Notes: generated from the sequence alone by a model not told the origin. Positions 41,976 to 53,828 are shown, numbered from the stretch's first letter. The stretch is DNA of 64,000 nucleotides from Hippopus hippopus (GCA_946811185.2 OX328112.1:32953562-33017561); one strand, 5' to 3'. Numbers and translations are program-made.

Positions 41976-42785
41976 CCATGTTGGTGAAGGCTTTTGAAAA
42001 CAGTAACCAAATAAAAGAAAAAGCTAGTGTCCAGCATTTTCTCTTTTATCCAGTATAATGTTTTCAACTCTTTTCAGGACAAATTCTTTAATTTTAGCAA
42101 AATCTAATTTGTTATTTTAACTCTTTACCAAAGGACAAAATTGTGGACCAGTCCAATTCAAAACATTTGGAAACAACAAGTGAAATGTGGCTCAAATGAA
42201 TGAACTTGTTTTTGATCGGGCAGAAAACATAATGGGAAAAGGAGAAAATGCTGGTTACCAGCATTTTCTCCTTTTCCCACTATGTTTTCAAAAGCCTTCT
42301 TTCTTAGGGTTGTTAAAACTCGAGATTTTGTGGTACAGAGCTAAAGGAAAAGGATCCATGATTTTAGCAAACTTAAACTTGTCTGCTAACGCTTTAAAAA
42401 TGTTTGAGTGTAATATTTTGTTCATATGTATGGAGTTAAATGTAACACTTTTAACTCTTTACCAAAAGACAAATTTTTGGACTGGACCAAATTCAAAGCA
42501 TATGCAGACAACAAATTTAATCTTGTTACTATGATGATTTCTGACTTTGATAGGGTAGAAGATATTGTGGGAAAAGGAGAAAATGCTGGTTAATGCTGGC
42601 TACCAGCATTTTCTCCTTTTCCCCCACAATGTTTTCTATAGGCTTCTTTCTCAGGGTCATTAAAAGTCGGGACTGTGTGGTAAACAGTTAAGCCATCATG
42701 TTTTCTCACTTTTGAAAGACAGACCACACAATTTGAGCCACTTCTAATCTCTTGTTTGCAAAGTTTTCTTGTTTGGTGTAAGATT
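41976..42785 (-). repeat. Family A MITE cluster
   Basis: A decayed copy at 41976-42120, good minus copies at 42118-42345 and 42450-42691 (the latter with a partly duplicated core centre), and an R half at 42690-42785. Confidence 0.75.
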
Positions 42786-42817
42786 CATAAAGGATGCTGT
42801 CTAATTAAAAGCAAAAG

Positions 42818-43085
42818 AAAACAAGAGCAACACAAGCAGGTGCCAATGCTCGGCTCCAAGCGCTTGATTTTTAGTGAATATTCTAACTTGAAAAAATTCT
42901 TTGATGGTTATCTACGGCTGTTGTACGAGTTTCCCTTCTGATTGTTAACAACTTGTCCAAGTTTGAAGTAAACATCTTTGATAATAACAAAGATTTTACA
43001 AAATGTCGAAGTTTTCGCACTACGACACCAATGCCAGGGCTACGACAATACCTCAATTTAAATTTCGAAAACTGCCAAACTAAAA
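42818..43085 (+). repeat. Family E repeat
   Basis: ACAAGAGCAACACAAGCAGG to CACCAATGCCAGGGCTACGA. Confidence 0.55.
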
Positions 43086-43119
43086 TCAGCATTTAAGGTT
43101 TCAATTCAGAAAGTCCATG

Positions 43120-43830
43120 TCACTTAAAGAGGCCCTGATACTCATTTTCAGCCAGTTTTAACTCATTTTGTCTTTATTTTATCAAACTATAGTCATTCTC
43201 ATATCTTCATGCCAAATATTACGCCTCACAGTTGCAAGGTTGCTTAGATTACTGTCGATAGAAAATGCATTTTGCTGAGTTGCGGCCTTCCATGTAAACA
43301 GACTCGTCGTTTCCGGTTTTTGAATCGAAGATTTCGATATGTCCGTTATACACTCGGGTAGATTCGTATGATGATCATGCATTCTGTCACGTGACTATAT
43401 TTGACCTTCGCCCTGTGTCTAATGAGGTAAACAAAGGAAAATGGAGGCTTCTCTGTTGCAGTCTCGATTTTCAGACGGAGGTGGCGGCCTATATATGCAA
43501 ATTACACCGTATCCGACTCTAGGCGGAAACCAACGATAAATTTCCGTCACGCACCGCCATTGTTTACAGCTCCGATCGTCCGCCAGTTTTCTTCTGACCA
43601 ATGTTCGGTTTCTAATACAAATCTCTGTGTTTCTTTTTTTCAAGTACACCATATTATGTCAGTAATTTATCCATGTTTACACAAATGACTGATTTCTGTA
43701 CCATTCTAAATTGTTTGAAATTTAACAGCGTTTTTGCTCTCCGGCTATATACGAGCATCTTTAATTGTTCAGTCTGACTGGAACAAGTTTATTTTGGGAT
43801 GTGGAAGACAAAACAATTCTTCACCCTCGC
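43120..43830. other. CpG-richer block of unknown nature
   Basis: CpG-rich compared with both sides (GTCGTTTCCGG, CCGTCACGCACCGCC, TCCGATCGTCCGCC). Only short frames. It may be an unclassified insertion, or a promoter-type island for a gene outside the window. Confidence 0.35.
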
Positions 43831-43840
43831 AAAAAGCCAA

Positions 43841-44069
43841 TTTAACCTTTACCACACATGTCCTGACTTTTAACGACCCTGAGAAAGAAGACTTGAAAAC
43901 ATTGTGGGAAAAGGAGAAAATGCTGTTAACCAGCATTTTCTCCTTTTCCCACAATGTTTTCTAACTAATCAAGGACAAATTTCGGCATTTGGACTGCCTA
44001 TAAAATGTCATCTGCACATGCTTTCAGTATGGACTAGTCTAAATTTTTGTCATTTGGTAAAAAGTTGAA
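43841..44069 (+). mobile_element. Family A MITE
   Basis: Intact except for the core centre CTGTTAACCAG. Confidence 0.8.
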
Positions 44070-44114
44070 CTCTGCATACATTTTAATTCTACAAAAATAT
44101 CCAGTAAGTGCAAT

Positions 44115-44968
44115 TCCAATATTGCAGATCCTAGATCAAACTCCATGTTTCCTGCCATCTGATCTTTATCTACATTGGCCCCTATGGCAACATAGTATAG
44201 AAAAGCGCTTAAAGGATTAATAACAGTCAGGTGCAGCTACTTGAGATCCTGAAAGGAACAATCGCTCTAACAGATGCACACAACAATTTAGACTCTCCAT
44301 GTCACAAAAATATTAACACTTTATTTCCAAACAATCTTGTATTCTAACAATTCTGAGGACGGAAGGCTTGTTCAAAATTGAGGCAAACAGAGAAAATACT
44401 TATACAGAATTCAGTTTCATTTGAGCTGCAATCAGTATGTCTTCTGCAAATGCTTTCAATTTGGAGAAGTCTTAAATTCATAGTCATGTAAAAGGCTTAG
44501 CCCTTCACCACACAACCGTAAGGAAGACGGCTTTTGAAAACATTGAAGGAAAAAGAGACAATGCTGGTAACCAGCATTTTCTCTTTTTCCAATAATGTTT
44601 TCTACACTACCAGAGAGAAATATAAGCCTTTTAGTCACATTTAATTTGTCGTCTGCAAATACTTTCAATTTGGAAATGTCTAAAATTTTGTCATTTCGTA
44701 AAGAGTTCATCTTTTCTGGTTTGTACTGACTTCTCTCTGAAAGCTCTTTTCTAAACATCAAAATTTTATACCTGTCCAACTTTAAAGCATACCAAGACAA
44801 CAAATTCAGTGTGACTCCAAAATTTATATTTGTTTCTAGAAACGTAGAATACATTGTGGTAAAAGGAGAAATTGCTGGTTACCAGCATTTTCTCCTTTTT
44901 GCACAATGTTTTCAAAAGCTTTCTTTCTCAGGGTTTTTAAAAGTTGGGATTGTGTGGTAAAGGGTTGA
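44115..44968. repeat. Family B fragment and three family A copies
   Basis: 44115-44225 family B; 44318-44500 plus, decayed; 44498-44708 plus; 44745-44968 minus. Confidence 0.65.
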
Positions 44969-45582
44969 AAGATATGGAAGCCTCAGGTATGCTGAACAAT
45001 CAGTTCCCTATCAGCAATATTGATGGTCTTTAAAACTGTAAAATTCTAAAAATTTTGCTGACTTTTTTGTTCTTCCGTCACATAACAAACATAATTTTCG
45101 AAGTCAGTTACTGATGCTTTCTAAATGATAATAATGTGGAACTTACAAAAGGCTGGATAATAAATACATATAGAAACACTGAAAAAATAAGAGAAAATGC
45201 TGGTTATGAACAAATTCTTTCATTTTTCACTGTGTCGTCAAAAGTGGTATGTGAGCTCAAAGATGGAAATTCCACTGATGAAGATATCACCTCTAGCTAC
45301 GCCAACAAAACTCTCCATGTGGTTTACATTTTTTCCAAGAATGTCACATTCCCTGCATGAAATAGATCTTTTTCAGCCACTAACGATCTTCATCTCTAAT
45401 TTATGAACTGAAATGACCCAGCCTAACAGTGCTTATCAGTCCTGATTCTAACTAGAAGCCAGAGGATTGGGGGTTTAACCGCATTCTAGCTTCTTTTGTT
45501 ACTGATTATGGAAATTCCTTCTGGATGTTTTTGGTTGATAAAACTCCATGAAATGTTTTCTAGTGAAGTTGGAAAGCTTAAG

Positions 45583-46055
45583 CCATCACCAAGTAATCCC
45601 AAGTTTTACCAATCCTGAGTTAGAAGGTTTTTGGAAAAATTGTGTAAAAAGGAGAAAATGCTGGTAACCAGCATTTTCTCCTTTTCCCACAATGTTTTCT
45701 ACCCTATCATAAAACTTAAGCAACATTGTACCAATTTTGAATGAGTCTTCTGCTGATGTTTCAAATCTGGAGTAGCCCGGGAAAGGGTTATTTCTACAAA
45801 TGATAAATTGTCAGACTTGTAAAACTTGAAAGCATTTGCAAGCTAGAGATGAACCCTTTACCAAACGACAAAATTCGAGACTGGTCCAAATTCAGAGCAT
45901 TTGCAGACGACAAATTAAATATTGCTCAAATGGTGAGATCTGCTTTTGATAGGACAGAAAACATTGGGAAAAGAAGAAACTGTTGGTTGCCAACAATATT
46001 TTTCAAAGGCTTTTTCTCAGGATCATTAAAACACAGGATTATGTGGTAAAGGATT
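45583..46055. repeat. Two family A MITEs
   Basis: 45583-45790 plus; 45848-46055 minus with a shortened core. The preceding 44970-45580 holds nothing I recognise. Confidence 0.65.
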
Positions 46056-46129
46056 CAATGTGACTAAATCCTGCTCAAATGATTGGATTTGTCATCAAAG
46101 TATGAAAATTTTTGTGAAGAAGACAATCT

Positions 46130-46925
46130 GCTATTGTAGGGTTGGTCCATAAGTTAGTCGCTGGCAGGAGAAATGAATTTTAAAATTATGGCAAAATGTA
46201 AACGAAAGATAGTTTTTAGGAACAAAGTCCGTAACAAAGAAATAAATGAACGAATGCATGGCAGTACAAACCGCATCTGGCGGGATTTCAAACCCATGGC
46301 AGACAAGATCCTCATTTTTCGAGGTTTAAAAGACCAATACCTTAACCACTGAGCTAAAGAGATATCTCCCTAACACAGTTGTTAGGTATTGTATTTAAAT
46401 CGGGACGAAGCCATGCATGAAGGAGTGGTCTCCCGTAACACACCCCCTCTTAAAGTCATCATTTACTGATGACTCAAAGCCTTATTAGGCAGTAAGTCTA
46501 TTATTTAGACAACAAATGTCCATTTTTGGACAACAAATGGGATTAAAGTCTCAATGGCCAATCCCGGACGAGCCCCTATCTTACGAACAAAGTCCGTAAC
46601 AAAGAAACAAATGAACAAATGCATGGCAGTACAAACCGCATCTGGCGGGATTCGAACCCATGGCAGACAAGATCCTCGTTTTCTGAGGTTTAAAAGACCA
46701 ATACCTTAACCACTGAGCTAAAGAGATATCTCCCTAACGCAGTTGTTAGGTATTGTATTTAAATCGGGACGAAGCCATGCATGAAGGAGTGGTCTCCCGT
46801 AACATAGTGCAACCTCGCAACTGTTAACCTAGTTTTAAAATTCATTTTTCTGCAAGTGACTTACACTAGGACTGATCTTACAATAACAGATTGTCATCTT
46901 CACAATAATTTCCATACTTTTAAAT
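46130..46925. repeat. Family G palindromic repeat, split by TRIM copy 2
   Basis: Left part 46130-46214 and right part 46805-46925 together match the repeat at 2940-3130: a GTTGGT end, CTGGCAG.AAAATG arms, and a GCAAAATGTAAACGAAAGATAG block. Confidence 0.55.
46215..46804 (-). mobile_element. TRIM-like retroelement copy 2 with tRNA-like promoter in its LTRs
   Basis: Minus-strand copy of the same family: 5' repeat 46580-46804, interior 46441-46579, 3' repeat 46215-46440, both repeats starting TGTTACGGGAG. The primer binding site TAGGGGCTCGTCCGGGAT is at 46561-46578 (17 of 18 to the proline-tRNA type). The purine tract AAGAGGGGGTG abuts the 3' repeat. Flanking 5-mers are CACTA and AACTA, a one-base-decayed duplication. 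The 5' repeat keeps both an A box (46710-46720) and a B box (46648-46658). It sits inside another palindromic repeat. Confidence 0.85.
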
Positions 46926-47300
46926 CATTCATTATAAACTTTTAAAGCATCTTAACACCCGCTCTGTTTAATTTTGGCTACTATTGGGCCTTTAATATGT
47001 TGATCACAAATGAATTCAAAACAGACTGTCAGTATTAAATTTTGTCATCTGATAAAGAAGAGTGAGCTTGATGACCTGAAAAAACCCAGACAAGAAAATG
47101 ACTCACCGCAAAACCCATAAGTAAGTTTTTTTGGATTACCCAATTTGGTATGATAAAAACTTACCCAAGTCAAGATCTATGAATGAAAATTCTAGCCCAT
47201 CTTTGGTAATAAAATGAGTATGTTTTACGTAAGGTTTGACATAAATGTACCACATGTGGAAGACTTTTTCTCTAGTAGCAAACCACTTTTAACCCTCAAC

Positions 47301-47487
47301 CAGAGCTCCAGATAAGAGGAAGTGATGGTATTCTAAATCCAATATTTTTCTTTCAAACCCTATGTTGTGGGTACCCATTAGAATTGGACGAGACGATTCT
47401 AATGAGTACCCACAACATAGGTTTAGAGGAGAATAATTAATTTTTTCAATTTTGAAATCAATATCACTCCCTTTATCTGGAGCTCTG
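47301..47487. mobile_element. Small hAT-like MITE with internal hairpin, inserted in a family A copy
   Basis: Inverted ends CAGAGCTCCAGATAA. An internal palindrome of 29-30-base arms is built on CCTATGTTGTGGGTACCCAT (47355-47423). Family A sequence lies on both sides (47285-47300, 47488-47565). I see no clean 8-bp duplication. Confidence 0.65.
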
Positions 47488-47565
47488 CAAGTTCCTGAGT
47501 TTTAATGACCCTGAGCGAGAAGACTTATGAAAACATTATGAGAAAAGGAGAAAATGCTGGTAACC

Positions 47566-48064
47566 ATACTCTGGCAATAGGGGCTTTAATACATCTCAGT
47601 GATCCATCATACAAAGCAAGTACCATGAAATCCATTTTGTCTACCACCCGACTGAGGCAGAATGATCCTTTGACATGCAGAAAAATCATGAGGTAGAATG
47701 AACCTTTGACATGCAGAAAATTCACTGACAGCAAAAATTATCGACCCATGTCAGCCTGTGTGGACCGCTCAGGCTGACATGGGTCAATATTTTTTGTACA
47801 TGCATTAACTCTTTAGCGAACAATCCCAGGTTTTCAAGACTCTCTGAAAGAAGCCTTTTGAAAACATTGTGGGAAAAGAAGAAAATGCTGGTAACCAGCA
47901 TTTTCTCCTTTTTCCACAATGTTTTCCACCCTTCCCAGAACAAGTTTCAGTTTTTGAGTCACATTAATTTTGTTGTCTGCAAATGCTTTCAATTTGGACC
48001 AGTCTAAAATTTTGTCGTTTTGTAAAGAGTTAAGCCCCCTTTTCCAATTCAAAGCATGGCTCAT
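47566..48064 (+). mobile_element. Family C MITE interrupted by family A
   Basis: Left part 47566-47808 with the GTCAGCCTGTGTGGACCGCT core; right end 48034-48064 (GCCCCCTTTTCC, GCATGGCTCATATACC). Confidence 0.75.
47809..48029 (+). mobile_element. Family A MITE nested in family C
   Basis: 221-bp body between TTAA at 47805-47808 and 48030-48033. The host family C normally reads GCATTAAGCCCCC here, so the TTAA is duplicated. Confidence 0.9.
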
Positions 48065-48097
48065 ATACCATTATTTCTCTCCATGTTGCTCTCGGGA

Positions 48098-48937
48098 ATC
48101 CTTTACCACAAAAAACCCAGTTTTAATTGACAATCTTGCACAGAGAGACTGCTGCAAATGCTGTTAGAAAAAGAGCAATTGCTGGTAAACAGCATTTTCT
48201 CCTTTTCCTACAATGTATTTCTTCTGTACCTATCCTTGACAAATTCCATCATTTGAACCAGATTTGCCCAGCTGCTGCGACTGTTTTCAAAAAATTTTGT
48301 TATCTAAGAAAGGATTCCCTACATATAAATTTAATAGGTGAGAGTCTACAGTCAACATGCAAACAAAATTTGTGTCATTTATTTCTTTAATATCGATAAA
48401 CTCTTTCTGAAAGAAGGAATTTAGACTCTTCTGAATTTGAAATATCTTCAGACAACACACTCCAATTTGTACAAAATTTTAATGAGCTCAAAACTAGTTC
48501 AAATGAGCTCAAGTTCTTGGATAGGGTAGAAAACATTGTGAGAAAAGGAGAAAATGCTGGTTACCAGCATTTTCTCCTTTTCCCACAATGTTTTCAAAAG
48601 CCTTCCTACTCAGGTTTGTAAACATTCAGGATTCTGTGGCAAAGGGTTAACTCTATACTGGAACAAGACACTGAATTGCTTAGTGGAGGGCGAGTTTTTA
48701 CTAGACAACAAACATTTTAGACTTGTCCAAATTCAAGAAATTTGAGGACAACAAAATAAATATGACTTATAAATTGAAATTCATTTTGGAAAGGGTAGGA
48801 ATCACTGTGGGAAAAGGAGAAAATATTTCCAGCATTTTCTTATTTGGCCACAATGTTTTCAACAGGTTTTTTTTTTTTCTTTTTGGGAAGGGGGGGGGGG
48901 TGTCATTAAAACTTGTGATTGTGTAGTAAAGGGTTAA
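48098..48937. repeat. Three family A copies
   Basis: 48098-48310 plus, decayed; 48399-48648 minus; 48700-48937 minus with shortened core and a T/G run. Confidence 0.65.
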
Positions 48938-48944
48938 ATGACCA

Positions 48945-49265
48945 GCCCACATCCCTTATTGGTTGTGTGAAGGACTCATGAATGTGATGTTTCAGGTCAC
49001 TTGAGGGTGTGGGTTTGAATCCCACAGCTGGTGGAATTTGAAGATTTACATTATAGTCTTTTGGATGAGATGTTAAAACGAGGTCCCCGTGTGACAGTGC
49101 TATACGCTGAGCCTGTTAAATTACCAGACGTAACTTAAGATGGGTTTCATCCTGTATCTGCACTATCCCCACTATCCCCAGAAACAATACTAACAGCCTT
49201 CAGGGGGCGTTGCCCATATGGGCAACTGGTAGCGACAATAAATAATTGCAAATTCAATCAATAAA
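48945..49265 (+). mobile_element. SINE family S3
   Basis: Head with B box GGGTTTGAATCCC, then TTTTGGATGAGATGTTAAAA and CGAGGTCCCCGTGTGACAGT, ending in TTCAATCAATAAAG. The GATGAGATGTTAAAACGAGG block looks like a conserved central SINE domain, which I do not name. Confidence 0.65.
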
Positions 49266-49507
49266 GGGTAAATCAAACAGGACAAATTGCTCTGCTGACC
49301 TAGACACATGGTGACCTCTGACAGAATTAATTTTGTGATCTATTTTTTTTTTCTAAATCCTTCAACACATTCATACAAAAAAAAAGAAAAGCCGTTTGAT
49401 TGTGTCAGAAAAGACTTTTTGTCACACCAGGTGAGATTGATTGGCAGGGATATAGGCCTTATCTCTGTCGGACAATCTTAAATATATCATTCGATCTTTT
49501 CCCTCTT

Positions 49508-50345
49508 TCACCCTGTACCACACAATCCCGACTTTAAACAACCCTGAGAAAGAACGCTTTTGAAAAAATTGTGGGAAAAGAAGAAAATGCTGGTGACCAG
49601 CATTTTCTCCTTTTCCCACAATTTTTTCTGACCTTCCCAAATCGAATTTCAATTTTTGACTCACATTTATTTTGAGATCTGCAAATGCTTTCAATTTGGA
49701 CTAGTGCAAAAGTTCGTCGTTTGGTAAAGAGTTAACCTGTTTACAAAACAATCCCAAGTTTTAACAGTCCTCATGAAGATTGCTTTTGAAAAGGAGAAAT
49801 TGATTCTGGTAACCAGCTTGTCTTCTTTTTCTCTGAGATATTTTCTACCCTATCTCAGACAAATCCTATTATTGAGCCACACTTGGTGACCAGCATTTTC
49901 TTCATTTCCAACAATGTTTTCTACCCTTTCATTGACGACTCTCACAATATGAGCCACATTTAATTTTTTGTCTGTATTTCATCAAATACTTTAAGCCGAG
50001 CCCTGGTAGCTATAAGTCTGCAGTGTGTAGGACTTCAGGGTTGTGGGTTTGATCCCTGGCTCGGCCAATTTCTTTCCAAAGATTGATGATAGTCGTTACG
50101 ACAGAATTCATTCCTCTTCCACCACTGACCATTGTTTTGACAATGGTTTTGTTGGAAATCAGCCAGCGGCTTGGAAAAAAAACTGCTCCGAGTACTGGTA
50201 AAAGAGACTCCAGTAAAGCGTGGATAGGTGCACTGGCTGCCTGGATATAACTGAAATACTGTTGAAAACGGTGTTAAATACCATACAATCAATCAATTCA
50301 AATACTTTGAATTTGGGCAAGTCTAAATATTTGTTTGTGGTAAAC
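49508..50345 (+). repeat. Family A MITE, then a family A region split by a SINE
   Basis: 49508-49735 complete. 49732-49992 and 50309-50345 are parts of further copies interrupted by the SINE at 49993. Confidence 0.7.
49993..50297 (+). mobile_element. SINE family S1 with target duplication
   Basis: Flanked by TCAAATACTTT at 49982-49992 and 50298-50308. tRNA-like head GAGCCCTGGTAGCT, body CAGAATTCATTCCTCTTCCA, (CAAT)n tail. Confidence 0.85.
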
Positions 50346-50507
50346 AGCTACTTTTAGATTTGTACTCTGCAAATACTTTTCAATCCTGAAAATCCAGTAT
50401 TTTGTTGTGAGCAGTTCCAAATGATGAAGAAAAGGTATAATAAAGGTAAGAAAATAAATCATAAATGTATGAAATGTAAATGTCTGCACGGATGCACCTC
50501 ACATTAA

Positions 50508-50728
50508 CCCTTTACCACACGGCAAAATTTAAGACCTATCCAAATTGAAAGCATTTGCAGAAGACAATTTCATAGTGGCTTACATGATGCAACTTTTCTT
50601 TGATAGGGTAGAAAACTTTGTGGGAAAAGGAGAAAATGCTGGTTACCAGCATTTTCTCCTTTTCCCACAATGTTTTCAAAAGGCCTCTTCTTCAGGGGTG
50701 TTAAAAGGCATCATTGTGTGGTAAAGGG
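50508..50728 (-). mobile_element. Family A MITE, young subfamily copy 2
   Basis: 221-bp body with TTAA at 50504-50507 and 50729-50732. Confidence 0.9.
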
Positions 50729-50867
50729 TTAAAATAAATAGCGTAAAAAATGCAAGTAAATTGAGTCTGAATTCTAGCCATTATACCGCACGAAAGACTC
50801 TTGCGTAAACTGACATGAAGACAAAACTCTAAAATTAGAAAATATCAAATGAATCACAGAAAATGGC

Positions 50868-51456
50868 TGGTAAGCAGCAATTTTTTTTTTCCTTTCCCAC
50901 ACTGTTTTTTACCTTCTCAAGGACGAATCACATCTTGTAAGCTACATTTGATTTATCGTCTGCAAAATGTTAACAACATGGGCAAGTTTAAATTGTCATC
51001 TGGTAAAAGGCTCAACTCTTTACAAAACGACAAAATTTTTGAATGAACCAAATTGAAAGCTTTGCAGACGACAAATTAAAAAGTTGCTAAAATGATGATT
51101 TCTGTCTTTGATAGGGTAGAAAACATTGTGGGAAAAGGAGAAAATGCTGGTTACCAGCATTTTCTCCTTTTCCCTTGATGTTTTCAAGTCTCTTTCTCAA
51201 GGTCGTTAAGTCGGGATTGTGTGGTAATTAGGCTTAACCCTTTACCATACAATCCCGACTTTTAACGACCCTGAGAAAGAAAGCTTTTGAAAACATTGTG
51301 GGATAAGGGGAAAATGCTCGTATTTTCTCCTTTTCCCACAATGTTTTCACCCCTTACCAAATCAAATTTCTGTTTTTGATTCCCGTTTATTTTGTCGTCT
51401 GCAAATGCTTTAAATTTGGACTAGTCCAGAATTTTGTTTTGTTTGGTTAAGAGTTA
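50868..51456. repeat. Three adjacent family A copies
   Basis: 50868-51012 plus; 51012-51236 minus; 51233-51456 plus with half of the core deleted. The last two share TTAA. Confidence 0.75.
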
Positions 51457-51778
51457 AAGGATAAAATTTCAGACTTTTCCCTGTAATTTTTGTACCTAAC
51501 ATCAGATCAGTTTTCATAAAAACCATCAAGAATGTCTACCCCATCAAGACTATTTGTTGTTGCTGTTTTTTTTTTTTAAACTGCTTTCCTTTTATTTGCA
51601 TTTTTAGATCATTAGCAGTCAGTATGCTTTACATGAACTTTTTTCCTAACCGAAAAAATAATGTTCTTACCGAAAAAGTCTGTCCTACTTACTGGTATTT
51701 ATCATCCCTACAATAAACAATGCCATGTACTTAGAATGCCAGGGATAAAGCCTCTTGAAAACATTGTGGCAAAAAGAG

Positions 51779-52925
51779 ACAAGAGGGCCATGATGGCCTC
51801 GAGTCACTCACCTAAGCCTTTTTGACCCAACACCACCTATTTCCAATCGCTTCCGAGATATCATGAAGACAAACATTTTTACAAAATTCTTAAGTAATGG
51901 ACTGAAAATGTGTCCTTAACTCTTTATCACACAGCAAAATTTAAGACCTATCCAAATTGAAAGCATTTACAGAAGACAATTTCATAGTGGCTCAAATGAC
52001 GCAACTTTTCTTTGATAGGGTAGAAAACTTTGTGGGAAAAGGAGAAAATGCTGGTTACCAGCATTTTCTCCTTTTCCCACAATGTTTTCAAAAGGCCTCT
52101 TCTTCAGGGGAGTCAAAAGGCGTCATTGTGTGGTAAAGGGTTAACAGTGTACACAACCCTTTTCTGGAATTTGTCTCGGTGACCTACTTCTTGATTCAAT
52201 ATGACAAATTTTCAAACTTGTAGATATCACCATAACAAACATTCTGACCAACTTTTATGAGTTTTGGACTGAAAATGTGGCCTCAAGAGTGTATACAAGG
52301 TTTTTCTATGATTTGTCAATGAGACCTACTTTTTGACCTGATGTGAACCATTTTCAAACATGTCTGAGACATCTTCAAGACAATCATTCTTTCTTGTAAG
52401 TATTCGAGTGAAAATGTGGCCTCTAGAGTGTACTAAGATTTTAGAAGGATTTGCCCTATTAACCCGACATGAACCACTCTAAAAAATGTGCTAAATATCA
52501 TCAAGCCAAACATTCTAAATAACTAAGCTTTCATGAGTTTTGGGCTGAAAATGTGGCCTCTAGAGTGTACACAAGATCTGACCTGGTGACCTACTTTTTT
52601 ACCTTACATGACCCACTTTCTATCTAATCTGAGATATCACCAAGATAAACATTCTGACCAAGTTTCGTAAGTATTGGAATGAAAATGTGGCTTCCAGAGT
52701 GTTAACAAACTTTTTCTAGGATTTGTCTCGGTGACATACTTTTTAACCAAACATGAACCATTTTCAAACTAGTCAGAAATACCATCATTCGTACAGGACT
52801 GAAAATGAAGCCTCTAGAGCGTACACATTAGGTTAAAAATGTTGACTGATTACGGAGGACCAATACCAGACACAGCATGATCACAAAAGCCAATACCTTA
52901 AGCACGTTGTGCTCAGGTGAGTTAA
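51779..52925 (+). mobile_element. Helentron-like element with tandem repeats
   Basis: Starts CAAGAGGGCCATGATGGCCT then CACTCACCTAAGC. About 130-145-bp units (CTGAAAATGTGGCCTC, GTGACCTACTTTTTGACC). Ends TTGTGCTCAGGTGAGTTAAA, complementary to the subterminal left sequence. Confidence 0.75.
51920..52140 (-). mobile_element. Family A MITE, young subfamily copy 3, nested in a Helentron-like element
   Basis: 221-bp body, TTAA at 51916-51919 and 52141-52144. Element sequence continues on both sides (CTGAAAATGTGTCC / CAGTGTACACAA). Confidence 0.92.
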
Positions 52926-53049
52926 AAAAATACGAGTAAAACAGTTGGATTTTTCTTAGAAACTGTAGGAAACTTGGTTTTTAGTATTTTCTCTGTATGA
53001 AACAATTTTTTGCAAAAGCCCTCTTTCTCAAGGCAATTAATTCTAACTT

Positions 53050-53828
53050 CACAAGTTTGACTTTTAACAACCCTGACACAGATGGCTTTTGAAAACATGG
53101 GAAAGAGAGAAAATGTTGAGAACTAGCTTCTTTTCCTTTTCCCACAATATTTTCTACCCTTTCACAGACATATGTCACATAGATAACTTGAGCCATGTTT
53201 GTCAGCTGCAAGTGCTTTAACTCTAATCCTGCTGATTTGAGATAAATGATACCTTCAAGTGGATAGTAAAAACCCAAATGCTGCTATTTCAAAGTTATTT
53301 TAGGGGAGAAATATCTCCTGATCTGACAGTGTAGATCGAAGATCACACTGCATGTTCTGTGCAGTCTAATCTTGATCTACTCTGTCCGCAAAAGGTTCCT
53401 GAGTTGCGCTTAGCAGCCCAGGGGTAAAATGTAGAGAAATCCAAAGTTTTGTCATCTGGTAAAGGGTGCGTTCTGGTCTTTCTGCGTATTTTGTAAACGT
53501 TGAAGTTTTTGCTCTGGTTTTGCAATACTACAACAAAATGCAGGTGCACTTCACAATCTTTTATTGCGTATGTTTGACATCAAGATTTCAAAAGGAAACA
53601 AATTAATCCTTTACTACACAATCCTGAGTTTTCAGGACCCGTCTAGAAAAGGCTTTCGACAACATTGTGGGAAAAGGAAAAAATGCTGGTAACCAGCATT
53701 TTCTCCTTTTCTCACAAAGTTTTCCACCCTTTCAAAGGAAACTTTCATCATTTGCGCCACATTTGTTGTCTGCAAAATGCATTCAAACGGGACAAGTCAA
53801 TATTATTGTCATTTGGTAAAGAGTTTAA
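53050..53828. repeat. Two family A copies and a reversed family B MITE
   Basis: 53050-53230 family A plus; 53255-53440 family B reversed (GCGCTTAGCAGCCCA at its end); 53604-53828 family A plus. Confidence 0.65.

Noticed and set aside
43441..43539. Short plus-strand ATG frame starting MEASLLQSRF in the CpG-rich block
   Set aside because: About 32 codons with no domain and no donor. Kept only as part of the CpG-rich block note.
46215..46804. Interpretation of the TRIM copy as a tandem duplication of a tRNA-derived SINE
   Set aside because: The primer site and purine tract sit exactly at the inner repeat borders, and copy 1 has a clean 5-bp duplication. A SINE tandem would not predict either.
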